Origin: an uncultured bacterium
GTDB taxonomy: Bacteria; Muiribacteriota; Ozemobacteria; Ozemobacterales; Ozemobacteraceae
Direction of reading: 5' to 3'
NCBI GenBank assembly: GCA_900317935.1
Contig: ONIU01000016.1
Span: 1-62,310, forward strand
DNA: 62,310 nt
The translations under genes and the position numbers were made by a program. A model generated the notes under the pieces. It had not been told where the DNA came from, ran no database searches, and saw only the letters and a program-made list of their open reading frames with translations. This document shows positions 46,140 to 54,957 of this stretch, in pieces (position 1 is the first letter of the stretch; each line of letters opens with the position of its first letter).

Positions 46140-47855
46140 ATGAAAAAAATAATACCAGCTTTATCACTATTTTGTTTATTATTCTCTTCAGCTCATGCTG
46201 CTGATTGGATAAACCGTTTCGATATAACCCCTAAAAAAACAGCTACTTTTAAAGCTTCTTCCATAAATATTCCTGATGCAGAGAGCTATGAAGAATCTTC
46301 TGTTGAAGATTATAACTCTGCTGTTGCTTTAAATAATCAAGCAATCGAAGCTTTGAATTCGTCAGACTATAAGAAAGCAGAAAGCCTTTTAAAGCAGGCG
46401 GTTTCTATTTCACCAGCTTCTGCCGGTTTTAGAAAGAATTATCTTGTAGCCTTGAACAAATCAGGTAATACAAAAGAATTTTTAAAACAAGCTGAAATAC
46501 AGCTAAGCCTCAATCCCGAAGACCACCAGACAGCTTACGGTATTGGTTTGGTTTATTTGAACAATTATAAAGATTATGAAAAAGCAGCAAATTATATTTC
46601 ATATGCAATAAAACTGGCTCCCCAGGAATCAAATTACATTCTTGCATTGATCACAGCACTTGAAAATACAGGGAAATATAATGATACTGTTTTTGAAATA
46701 CTGCAAAATAACATAAACATCTTTAAAGATTCTTATCCTTATTATCTTCTAGGGCTGAAATACCTGGATAAAGAATTGTATTCAAAAGCTATAAAAACCC
46801 TTAGCACTGCGAAGCAATATGACCAGAAAGGCTATGCCTATCATGCTTATAATAGGGCTGCCTTCTACGGCGGATATATGAATGGACTAGAAACATCTGT
46901 CAGGGAAGCAATGGATAAATTCCCCAATGATCAGAATATTGCCAGTACAAAGCGAATATATAATTCTATTAAAGATTCTAGTTACAAACTGACTGAACAC
47001 ATTACTCTAAAAGTCTCTAACGCTTCTTCGTTAGAAGAATTAAATTTCAATGTCAGACCAGTTAAAGATTTTCAGAATCATCAAAAGGTAACGCTCTTAT
47101 CCTCTGAGTTGATCTCAAAAGGGAAAACCATAAACGCAGAACCCAAACAGAATGCAGATGGTTCCTTTATAATAAATGTCCCCAAATCTATGTGGAGCCC
47201 TGAACTTGTACTCGAACTTAAATATAAAATAGATTTGAAAGCTTTATATGGCAAGTATTTTAATTCTGAAGACAAACCAGATATTGACGCCTTTAAAAAA
47301 GATGAAAAATTCAGTCTAGATGACAGCCGATTAAGCAAACTTGCTGACTTTGTAGATAATTTATCTTTGGAAGACTCAGATAGATTCGACAGTTTTGCAG
47401 AATTATATGCTGTAAAAGCTTCTACTGCAATAGCAAAAGGTCTACATTACCAAGAAAACGGCATAGATAATTCAGTCTCCTGGGCACTAAGCAATTTAGA
47501 CAAATGTGACTGCACAGAATATTCTAGACTGCTTGCAGCCCTTTGTTTAAAGAAGGGAATACCTGCAAGACTGGTTACTGGTTTTTTAATCAGAAGTGAT
47601 TTTATAGATAAAAATACATCTATTGGGCATGAATGGTGCGAAATTTATGTTAATTCTCGCGGTTGGGTGCCCTTTGATGCCACTCTTCAATCCTCTATGC
47701 ATCGAGCATATTTGAAAAACCTGCTTAATGACCAGATATTCTTTGAATACCCAAATGAATATAACAACACCAGAATCGGTGTTGACTATGTAGCCAGAAA
47801 CTCAGACGTAACTGTAGCTATAGAAAATACCTACAGAGTAAGTAAATTAAAATAA
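46140..47855 (+). CDS. Exported TPR-transglutaminase-like protein
   Basis: The signal peptide is clear (residues 1-20, ending AHAAD). TPR repeats fill about residues 60-280 (NNQAIEALNSSDYKKAESLL, AANYISYAIKLAPQESNYI). A beta-rich linker follows. The C-terminal transglutaminase core (about 400-540) has Cys in DKCDCTEYSRLLAAL, His in SIGHEWCEIYV and Asp in GWVPFDATLQ. It keeps the full triad, unlike the protein at 2287-4380. It is followed after 16 bases by the Nif3 gene. The target is unknown; peptide or cell-wall protein processing is plausible. Confidence 0.85.
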   Translation: MKKIIPALSLFCLLFSSAHAADWINRFDITPKKTATFKASSINIPDAESYEESSVEDYNSAVALNNQAIEALNSSDYKKAESLLKQAVSISPASAGFRKNYLVALNKSGNTKEFLKQAEIQLSLNPEDHQTAYGIGLVYLNNYKDYEKAANYISYAIKLAPQESNYILALITALENTGKYNDTVFEILQNNINIFKDSYPYYLLGLKYLDKELYSKAIKTLSTAKQYDQKGYAYHAYNRAAFYGGYMNGLETSVREAMDKFPNDQNIASTKRIYNSIKDSSYKLTEHITLKVSNASSLEELNFNVRPVKDFQNHQKVTLLSSELISKGKTINAEPKQNADGSFIINVPKSMWSPELVLELKYKIDLKALYGKYFNSEDKPDIDAFKKDEKFSLDDSRLSKLADFVDNLSLEDSDRFDSFAELYAVKASTAIAKGLHYQENGIDNSVSWALSNLDKCDCTEYSRLLAALCLKKGIPARLVTGFLIRSDFIDKNTSIGHEWCEIYVNSRGWVPFDATLQSSMHRAYLKNLLNDQIFFEYPNEYNNTRIGVDYVARNSDVTVAIENTYRVSKLK

Positions 47856-47871
47856 TAAAAAGGAAATAATA

Positions 47872-48639
47872 ATGGTTGCACGCAAAGATATAGTTAAGTT
47901 TCTAAATCAGCTTTTTTCGGAAGTTAACCTTCCTGATTTTTCATATAACGGACTTCAATTTGAAGGCAAAGAAGATGTAACTAAGATTGTAGCTGGAGTT
48001 GATGCTACTATTCAGTTTTTTGAAGAAGCCCATAAACGCGGCGGCGATTTTGCCTTTGTTCATCATGGTCTTTTTTGGAAAGGCGCAGAATGGAGCCGAT
48101 TAGACAGATACAACATAAGAATATTTAAATCACTCCTGGCAACTGATTTAAACCTCTTTGCCATGCACCTTCCCCTTGATGCTCATCCAGAAGTTGGGAA
48201 CAACGCAGTAATTGCTAAGCTTCTTGATGCAGAAAAAGTTGCTCCTTTCGGACTGTGCAAAGGCAATCCCGTTGGTTTTATCGGTAAATTAAAAGAACCT
48301 GTTTCTATCGAAGAACTTAAAAACAAAATCGAAAAAAATGTTGCTAAAATCAATACTCATCTGAACTTTGGGAAGAAAATGGTTCAAAATATCGGTATCG
48401 TATCCGGCGGCGGATGGAACTCTGTTCTCGACCCAGCAGTTTATAGAGGCGAAGTTGATGTAATTTTTACTGGCGAAATCCAACATCAGGGCGTTCCTCA
48501 GTATAGAGACAGAGAAATTCATCTTATTTCTGCAGGTCACTACGCCACAGAAACCTTTGGTGCAAACGAAGTCGGCAAACTTCTAGCCAAAGAATTCAAC
48601 CTTCCTTACGAATTTATCGACCTTCCCACAGGACTGTGA
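47872..48639 (+). CDS. Nif3-like dinuclear metal-centre protein
   Basis: Member of the NIF3/YbgI family: hexameric toroid proteins with a two-metal site, sometimes annotated as GTP cyclohydrolase I type 2. Metal-ligand motifs are VHHGLFWKG, FAMHLPLDAHPEVGNN and the C-terminal ISAGHYATETFG, with FTGEIQHQG before it. The 255 residues make it the short form without the inserted PII-like domain. AAGGAAA lies just before the ATG. Its cellular role is not settled in the family. Confidence 0.92.
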   Translation: MVARKDIVKFLNQLFSEVNLPDFSYNGLQFEGKEDVTKIVAGVDATIQFFEEAHKRGGDFAFVHHGLFWKGAEWSRLDRYNIRIFKSLLATDLNLFAMHLPLDAHPEVGNNAVIAKLLDAEKVAPFGLCKGNPVGFIGKLKEPVSIEELKNKIEKNVAKINTHLNFGKKMVQNIGIVSGGGWNSVLDPAVYRGEVDVIFTGEIQHQGVPQYRDREIHLISAGHYATETFGANEVGKLLAKEFNLPYEFIDLPTGL

Positions 48640-48818
48640 GCTTTTTAGGAAGATTCACGCAATAAAGCTGTAAGCTAAAAGTCCAGAAGAATTCGAAGAG
48701 CTGGAAGGTTTACTCATTACTCAATTCTCAATTCCTTATTCCTGTGACTCGTTTACCTCCTGTAATAGTAATTCCTAAATACCTACGCTCTGTTGCTCTG
48801 TGCTCTACCGCTCTATTC
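48640..48818. other. Intergenic stretch with simple repeats between Nif3 and nadK
   Basis: The two genes converge here. It holds low-complexity TTACTCATTACTCAATTC-type sequence (about 48710-48735) and GCTCT-rich repeats (about 48784-48815). I see no good terminator, RNA gene or coding frame. Confidence 0.5.
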
Positions 48819-49706
48819 TCAGCCCCAACTCATCTTTGTTCTTAAAACGTTAAAGAAGTTTCGTTTTTTGAACTCTACAATATGGCTGGTCTCTTCGGCC
48901 TTTATTATTTCTACTATATCATTATTCAGCAATTTAAAATTTGCTTGACCGTCTAAAACCAATTCAACAATAGAATGAACACAGGCTATTCTACAGCTTA
49001 AAACTTCGTTATCTGCTGCAATAACAGGTCTTGCGCTCAACATATGGCTGTTTAATGGACAAATTACCATTACATTAACCCATGGAGGCACAATCGGCCC
49101 TCCAGCAGAAAGCGAATAAGCAGTTGAACCCGTTGGAGTTGAAACAATTAAACCATCACCCTGATAAGTATTTATAATGCTTCCAGAAATAGAAACATTT
49201 ATTTTAATAACTCTCAGCATTGGTGCTTTTTGTATAACCACATCATTTAAAGCAATACCAGAATATACTTTCTCGCCATCTCTATAGACATTTGTTCTAA
49301 GCATCATTCTGGGTTCAACAAAATAATTGCCAGCCTTAAGCTTTTTTAAAGCATTAATTGCATTTTTAGGTTCTTCCAAAGTCATAAAACCTAAATGCCC
49401 TAGATTAATACCAGCTATAGGCAAATTATATTCAGCATAATCTCGTGCTGCACTAAGAATTGTCCCATCACCGCCAAGAACCACAAACATGTCTGCCTTA
49501 TTTCTCAAATATTCATCATCAAAAACAAGATCCGGCATAGATACAAGTTTTGCCATAGTCGGAGACAGCCTTGAAGTAATCTTGTTCTTCATAGTCCATT
49601 TAAGCATAGTTTGAACAAGAGGAGGCAAAGATTCTTTTGCGGGATGGCAACTGAAAGCTATGTTTCTAACAGGCTTTTCTTTTTTTTCTATGTTATTATC
49701 TTCCAT
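48819..49706 (-). CDS. nadK: NAD kinase
   Basis: Phosphorylates NAD to NADP. VVLGGDGTILSAA carries the GGDGT nucleotide motif; INLGHLGFM, ALNDVVI and DGLIVSTPTGSTAYSLSAGG complete the active site. ATG 49706 is preferred because GGAAG lies just upstream and it gives family length; a TTG at 49745 overlapping the previous stop is the alternative. It is last in the HIT-to-nadK run of minus-strand genes. Confidence 0.94.
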   Translation of the reverse strand: MEDNNIEKKEKPVRNIAFSCHPAKESLPPLVQTMLKWTMKNKITSRLSPTMAKLVSMPDLVFDDEYLRNKADMFVVLGGDGTILSAARDYAEYNLPIAGINLGHLGFMTLEEPKNAINALKKLKAGNYFVEPRMMLRTNVYRDGEKVYSGIALNDVVIQKAPMLRVIKINVSISGSIINTYQGDGLIVSTPTGSTAYSLSAGGPIVPPWVNVMVICPLNSHMLSARPVIAADNEVLSCRIACVHSIVELVLDGQANFKLLNNDIVEIIKAEETSHIVEFKKRNFFNVLRTKMSWG

Positions 49707-49741
49707 TGTTCTTCCGATTTCTTTCAACAGACAACGATCTC

Positions 49742-50878
49742 TCAATTTGGTGGGAATATTTCGTAATAACTTCTGCCGCTTCTAATTGAATTAGCAACAC
49801 TTCTAGATGATAAACCATAAACAGTACCTTTCTGACTATTGCTTATCTTATCAAGAATAGTCAAAGCAGCCTGTTTCTGGCCCTTCTTAAAATATAGATT
49901 AGCCATAAGAAGCTGAGCATCCAGATTATTGGGGTCATGTTTTAAACAGTTTCTTAGAGAATTAAGTGCGGGGTCTACTTCTCCCAATCTAAATAACGTA
50001 TCGCCTAACTGATAATGAGCTTCTGCCCAAAGAGGATAAAGAATGACAACCTGCTCAAACGACTTTAAAGCATCCAGATAGTTTCTGCTAAGCTTTGCTC
50101 TTAAGCCAGCATTAAATTCTCTGAAAACACTGGTTACTTCAGCATCAAGAGCAGTAAAGCCTCCATGCTTTGAACAGTTTACTTCATTATTACTCCAGGA
50201 ATAAAAACCGCCCTTAGGGCATACTGGAGCAGAAGTCAGCAAGCCTTCTTTAACAAGGTCTGTTAGAGAAAAATTAACCTTAGCTTTGGGATTTCTTGCA
50301 ATTACCTTTTCTTGAGCAAGCTGAATAAGCGACATACCATGAGAACAATCCTGTTTATGTTTCAAATCAACGAAATAAGCAGCAGTCAAAAGTTTATCTG
50401 AAGAAACAGGTTTATCTTCAATAGGAGAAATAGGAGCATCACTAGGACCGTTATACTTCTTTGATTTTGAGGCAAGAACAGGCTTAATCTGATTCTTTGG
50501 CTGCATTGTGTCTTCTATGAGCCTTAGACAGTTATTAGCATATTCATCTGCAGGGCTCATTCTTAATACAGAAAGGAAAATCTGTCTAGCCTGCACCAAA
50601 CGACCTTGTTTTGCAAGTAAAGCACCTTTTAAATTCAAAAGTTTGATATCTCTGGGGTTAATTCCTAATCCAGTAGCTATTGCTTTATTTGCAGCTTCCA
50701 AGTCATTCTTTCTAGCTGCAGAAAGAGCCATAAGATAGTAAGTATCTGCTTTGGGTGTCTTCTTCGATTTTTCAAGTAAATCATTTACGGAAACCCTTGA
50801 ACTAGGAGTATTAAACTCCTGAGAATACCCAGAAAGAGAAACCAACACTAATAGTATTGCTGCAAAATATTTTTTCAT
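49742..50878 (-). CDS. Exported TPR protein with a Cys/His insert
   Basis: Signal peptide (residues 1-19, ending SGYSQ), TPR repeats at about 45-120 and again at 255-345, and an insert between them of unknown function. That insert ends in CPKGGFYSWSNNEVNCSKHG, a CPxGGxYxxxxxxxxCxxHG pattern like that in some prepilin-like and lentisphaeral proteins; it may bind metal or form a disulfide. Its ATG overlaps the stop of the next upstream TPR gene by 4 bases (ATGA). Function unknown, probably an envelope scaffold. Confidence 0.72.
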   Translation of the reverse strand: MKKYFAAILLVLVSLSGYSQEFNTPSSRVSVNDLLEKSKKTPKADTYYLMALSAARKNDLEAANKAIATGLGINPRDIKLLNLKGALLAKQGRLVQARQIFLSVLRMSPADEYANNCLRLIEDTMQPKNQIKPVLASKSKKYNGPSDAPISPIEDKPVSSDKLLTAAYFVDLKHKQDCSHGMSLIQLAQEKVIARNPKAKVNFSLTDLVKEGLLTSAPVCPKGGFYSWSNNEVNCSKHGGFTALDAEVTSVFREFNAGLRAKLSRNYLDALKSFEQVVILYPLWAEAHYQLGDTLFRLGEVDPALNSLRNCLKHDPNNLDAQLLMANLYFKKGQKQAALTILDKISNSQKGTVYGLSSRSVANSIRSGRSYYEIFPPN

Positions 50879-53202
50879 TCCTTATTTGTTCTCAACAATC
50901 TTTTGCGCATTAGTTCTGCCCAGCTTATCAAGTCTGGGTCTCCAACTGAATCTGCGACGTTGGTAAATTCCTTTAATGCTCTGGGAGCTAAGCCTCTTGC
51001 AAAATAAATCTTACCGAGGAAGAAACGAACTCTCTGGTCTTCTGGAGCAAGCTTTTCTGCAGTAGAAGCATACTTATAAGCTTCGTTTACAAAGCCCAGA
51101 TTAAGATTTGCATTAATCATAAAGATATGAGCATCAAGATTATCAGGTTCTAATTTAATAATTTCTCGATAACATCTCATTGCCATCTTAAGCTTACCCA
51201 TTCGACGAAGCAATTCAGAATAAACAATCAAGCCAGGAATATACTTAGGATTAATAGCTAAAACCTTCTGATAAGACATCAAAGCTTCATTTGGCATATC
51301 TACGCTTTCATAAGCCTTTCCCATATCAAGGTAAGCTTCTATGTCATCAGGAACTTTTTCTATGCGGCTTTTTCTGCTTTCGATAATCTTCGAAGCATCT
51401 GATTCAACTTTCTTGGTAACGGATTTTAAGTTATCTGCTATGCTCTGGTCGCTGTAATCAAAACTGGCTGCTTTCCTGAATGCTTTTAAAGCATCTACAT
51501 ACAATTTCTGATTAGAAAGAAGAATACCAATATTATTCCATATTCCAGCCTGATCAGGTGCTCCTGTAGCAGCTCTTGTCAAAGCAACAATAGCTTTGTC
51601 ATTTTGACCTGTAGCCTGATAAAGTTTGCCTAATTCCAGCCATGAATCATATTTGGCTTTTTTATTGGCAACCAATGCTTCAAACATCTGTATAGATTCT
51701 TCTAAACGACCCTGTTTTGCCACAGAATAAGCCAACAAATAAGCTGCTTCATAGTTTTCTGGTTCTAATCGCAAAATTTCGCCAGACAAATCCTGCAAAT
51801 CATTCCATTTACCAACAGCTTTTACCGATCTGCAAAGAGAAAGCATTGTTTCAACTTTCTGGTGAAACTGGCAGGATAATGCTTCCTGGAAAACTTCTAT
51901 AGCTCTTTTATGGTCGCCTTTTGCTGCCAATACTTCAGCAAGTTTTTCCAACACAAAAGCATCTTTAGGTTTAAGCCCTATAGCTCTTGAATATGAAGCT
52001 ACAGCCAAATCATACTTGTTTAACTGCTGATAGAACTGACCTAATCTGCTGTGACCGTAGGAATCGGTTGGATGAAGTATTGTGGCTCTTTTTACTTCCA
52101 TAACAGCTAAGTCGATATTACCTAAATCTTTATATGTCATACCAAGCTGATAGTGAGCATATGGATCATCGGGAGACAACTGAATAGCTTTTTGGAAGAG
52201 TTCTTTGGCTTTTTCAGAGTTATCTTTGGCTTTTTCCAATAAACCAAGCTGATAAAAAGCCTTAGACATAAACTTGTTAATTTCCAAAGCTTTTTCAAAA
52301 GCTCTCTGAGCTTCATTCAATCTGCCTTTTTGTCTAAGCATTGTTCCATAATACAGATAAAATTCTGCACTATCAGGGTTATGCTTTATACAAGCATCTA
52401 AATTAGCTAATGCGTTATCCGTTTCTCCTCTTTCATCATACAACTGTGCCAATTTAAGCATCAGAGCATAATTATCAGGAGTCTTGGCCAGCTTTTCTTT
52501 CGCTTCGTTGATTTCTGTATTAATACCATCGTCAAGGAATTCTGCAAGAGTATCGTAATGCTTATCTACGCTTGGCGATTTTATACTCTGTTCAGGAACA
52601 GCTTCAATAGGAGTTCCCATTTCCAATGAAGAAACCTTTTCTTTTTCAGAAGCTTTTGAGGCTGTTTCCAGATCTTTATCGCTTTGTTCTAGTGATGAAA
52701 CAGGTGTTTCTGCATCTAAAGCCTGCACATCAGGCAAGTCATTTTCAAATTTTGCATCAGAAGTTAAATCACGGTCTACAAGATTCTTTTCATCAATAAA
52801 CCAGAATGTAAGTTCGATTAAACCGATAAGTGCGATGATTCCACTGACTAAGCCACCTATGAGCAGAATATAAGGGTGACCGTCACAGATTTTACTCAGA
52901 TATAAAAGACCAAAAATAAAAAGGCCTAAAACAAGTAAAATAATAGCCTTTTTAGGTGAACTATTTTCTTTTGGTTTGTCAGTATTAGATTCAAACATTT
53001 CATTGACAGGGTCAGAAAGTTTGTTCTGTTTACTATTAGACTCTGAATTATCATCTAAGACCTTACCGCACTGATTACAAATCGCTGCATTCAAAGAATT
53101 TTTACAACCGCATGAACAAATTATCTGGAGAGCACGACCACAGGTTGCACACTTTTCAGCATCCTCTGTATTTACTGCTCCACAGCCTGGACAATTTACC
53201 AT
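50875..53202 (-). CDS. Zinc-ribbon, membrane-anchored TPR protein
   Basis: The N-terminus holds two zinc-ribbon-like halves (CPGCG ... CATCG and CSCGC ... CNQCG, residues 4-45). Two membrane segments lie at about 88-106 and 112-134. Roughly fifteen TPR repeats fill residues 235-770 (for example YLYYGTMLRQKGRLNEAQRA and AHYQLGMTYKDLGNIDLA). Topology suggests the ribbons and TPRs are on the same, probably cytoplasmic, face. It is the central gene of the 54325-48819 run. No enzymatic motif is present. Confidence 0.75.
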   Translation of the reverse strand: MVNCPGCGAVNTEDAEKCATCGRALQIICSCGCKNSLNAAICNQCGKVLDDNSESNSKQNKLSDPVNEMFESNTDKPKENSSPKKAIILLVLGLFIFGLLYLSKICDGHPYILLIGGLVSGIIALIGLIELTFWFIDEKNLVDRDLTSDAKFENDLPDVQALDAETPVSSLEQSDKDLETASKASEKEKVSSLEMGTPIEAVPEQSIKSPSVDKHYDTLAEFLDDGINTEINEAKEKLAKTPDNYALMLKLAQLYDERGETDNALANLDACIKHNPDSAEFYLYYGTMLRQKGRLNEAQRAFEKALEINKFMSKAFYQLGLLEKAKDNSEKAKELFQKAIQLSPDDPYAHYQLGMTYKDLGNIDLAVMEVKRATILHPTDSYGHSRLGQFYQQLNKYDLAVASYSRAIGLKPKDAFVLEKLAEVLAAKGDHKRAIEVFQEALSCQFHQKVETMLSLCRSVKAVGKWNDLQDLSGEILRLEPENYEAAYLLAYSVAKQGRLEESIQMFEALVANKKAKYDSWLELGKLYQATGQNDKAIVALTRAATGAPDQAGIWNNIGILLSNQKLYVDALKAFRKAASFDYSDQSIADNLKSVTKKVESDASKIIESRKSRIEKVPDDIEAYLDMGKAYESVDMPNEALMSYQKVLAINPKYIPGLIVYSELLRRMGKLKMAMRCYREIIKLEPDNLDAHIFMINANLNLGFVNEAYKYASTAEKLAPEDQRVRFFLGKIYFARGLAPRALKEFTNVADSVGDPDLISWAELMRKRLLRTNKE

Positions 53203-53251
53203 AATTAAAAAAATGCCTGCCTTCTATTTTTATTTATTTAGGAATTATTAT

Positions 53252-53662
53252 CTAGTTATTTTCTGCTTTTTCTTCTGAATTATCATGTTCGTTGGGCTTT
53301 TCATTAGAACTGGGATATTCTGCTTCCTGCCAGAAAGAGGCTACAGGTTCACCTAATATAGCTCCTATTAAAGAACTTATGAAAATAGCCAAATAGGCTG
53401 TTTCAAAGTCTATAAAATAATAAATTACTGGAGAAATCAGAGCGCCTATTAGCATGCCTATCATACAACCGATTATTGTTGACTCATAAACAGCAATAAA
53501 AGCGCCTAAAGCAGAACCAAGAAAAAGCCCCACCAAAGAATACTGGTCTCCAAAATTTCCAGCCAAAACAGAGCCAATAGCACCAAATGCAACGATAAGT
53601 GTGCATACCAAGGCGCATGCCATAACTCTGGATATATTACCGGAAGAGGAAATCAAATTCAT
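53252..53662 (-). CDS. Small hypothetical membrane protein
   Basis: About 136 residues with four hydrophobic Gly/Ala/Ile-rich segments (residues 12-36, 42-58, 62-84, 88-105) containing GxxxG-like packing (LIGALISPVIY, IGAILGEP). A charged Glu/Asn tail ends it. Not recognised. It follows the upstream gene by 3 bases. Confidence 0.6.
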   Translation of the reverse strand: MNLISSSGNISRVMACALVCTLIVAFGAIGSVLAGNFGDQYSLVGLFLGSALGAFIAVYESTIIGCMIGMLIGALISPVIYYFIDFETAYLAIFISSLIGAILGEPVASFWQEAEYPSSNEKPNEHDNSEEKAENN

Positions 53663-53665
53663 ACT

Positions 53666-54325
53666 TTATCTCAATATAGTTTTTTCGTAATAATACTTAT
53701 TCTTTGGATTTTCAGCTATAAAAGTTGTCATTTCTGAAAGCATGCAATGTTCGTCTATTGTTGCTGCATTCATACAAATATCTTTTATACTGTTCAATCT
53801 GCTCTGAACTTCTTTATAACTGCCGGTCTTCATTGGTTTTGTCACTCTTACAACAGCTCTTACAGCATTTTTGGTGCTATATTCAGCCACTGGAAGAACT
53901 TCAAGCTGAACAATCTTGTAACCATTATCTGTCAATGCTTTTGCAATATTAGACTTGATTAAAGCCTTTGTTTCTTCACTGACAACAACATTTTTTGGCT
54001 GTTCAACTTCTCTGTTCCCTATTCTGCGCCAGAATTCAGCATTCTTTTCTCTGACCATTTCAGAACGGTCTTTCATATTTTCTGACAAAGAACGGGAAAC
54101 ACCTAGTTCCTTAAGCTGTTCAACAGTTGATTCAACTTCGCTGATTTCAGCCTTTTCTTCTTCTTCATCATCTTCTGGCGAAAACAAGCCGATTTCTTCA
54201 TCAACTAAATCTATCATTTCTTCGCCATAGCCCATATAATCCAAATTAGCTTCAGGATAATCAGCATAACAATTAACTGAAAGCAATAACCCTACTGCTA
54301 ACCCAATAACTATATTTTTTTTCAT
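53666..54325 (-). CDS. Exported hypothetical protein
   Basis: The signal peptide is residues 1-21 (MKKNIVIGLAVGLLLSVNCY then ADYPEANLD). An acidic segment (DDEEEEKAEISEVES) and a helical middle follow, with a C-terminal alpha/beta region (IKSNIAKALTDNGYKIVQLE, VRAVVRVTKPMKTGSYKEVQ). No family recognised. It opens the four-gene envelope run that ends with the TPR proteins; the HIT gene lies 46 bases upstream. Confidence 0.6.
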   Translation of the reverse strand: MKKNIVIGLAVGLLLSVNCYADYPEANLDYMGYGEEMIDLVDEEIGLFSPEDDEEEEKAEISEVESTVEQLKELGVSRSLSENMKDRSEMVREKNAEFWRRIGNREVEQPKNVVVSEETKALIKSNIAKALTDNGYKIVQLEVLPVAEYSTKNAVRAVVRVTKPMKTGSYKEVQSRLNSIKDICMNAATIDEHCMLSEMTTFIAENPKNKYYYEKTILR

Positions 54326-54371
54326 TACTTACTCCCTAATTTGTATTTCGCTATATTATATTAGTATTAGA

Positions 54372-54872
54372 TTAAATTTTAAAGTCTTTAAAGGCTTTTA
54401 GTAAATTTTTCATAGTATCTCTTGGATCTTCTATAAAAATTTTAGTTCCTGATATTATATCAACAAAACCAAGCTCTCTTTGATACCTAGGCACGATATG
54501 CTGGTGCAAATGCTCGATACTTGCCCCGGATGAATAACCCATATTATACCCTATATTGAACCCCCCAGGCTTATATAATTCCTTCAAAACATCTATAGTA
54601 TAAATTTGCAGCTTGTGCATCTGCATAACTTCATCTTCATTAAGCTGTTTTGTTTCGGTTATATGCCTTACAGGGAAAATCAGAACGTGGCCTGAAGTGT
54701 AAGGATAAAGGTTTACAGAGGCTGCAACGATATCGTTTTTCCAAATAATCAAATTATCTATTTCAGGGTTATTCTTACATACCTCACAAAGTATGCAGTC
54801 CACCTTTGGCCGGTTTTCTCCTTTAACATAACCCTTTTTACTAGGTATAAACAACTGTCGGTCAAAACTCAT
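54372..54872 (-). CDS. HIT-family nucleotide hydrolase/transferase
   Basis: Histidine-triad protein, probably acting on dinucleoside polyphosphates or nucleotide conjugates. The triad is SIEHLHQHIVPRY (about residues 118-130). The substrate loop GHVLIFPVRHI and PGGFNIGYNMG are present, and CILCEVCKNN near the N-terminus suggests a zinc site. AGGAAA lies 5 bases before the ATG. It is transcribed away from the GT4 gene. Confidence 0.9.
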   Translation of the reverse strand: MSFDRQLFIPSKKGYVKGENRPKVDCILCEVCKNNPEIDNLIIWKNDIVAASVNLYPYTSGHVLIFPVRHITETKQLNEDEVMQMHKLQIYTIDVLKELYKPGGFNIGYNMGYSSGASIEHLHQHIVPRYQRELGFVDIISGTKIFIEDPRDTMKNLLKAFKDFKI

Positions 54873-54918
54873 TTTTATTTCCTGAATGAATTATTATTCT
54901 ATAATACTAACAAAAACC

Positions 54919-54947
54919 TTGACCACTTGCAAGAAAGCCTTTATTTT
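54919..54947 (+). promoter_or_regulatory. Promoter of the GT4 gene, predicted near-leaderless
   Basis: TTGACC (54919-54924), exactly 17 bases, TATTTT (54942-54947), then 10 bases to ATG 54958. The predicted transcript start near 54954 leaves about 4 bases of leader. There is no Shine-Dalgarno. It also argues against the longer frame from 54886. Confidence 0.6.
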
Positions 54948-54957
54948 ATCAATCCAG

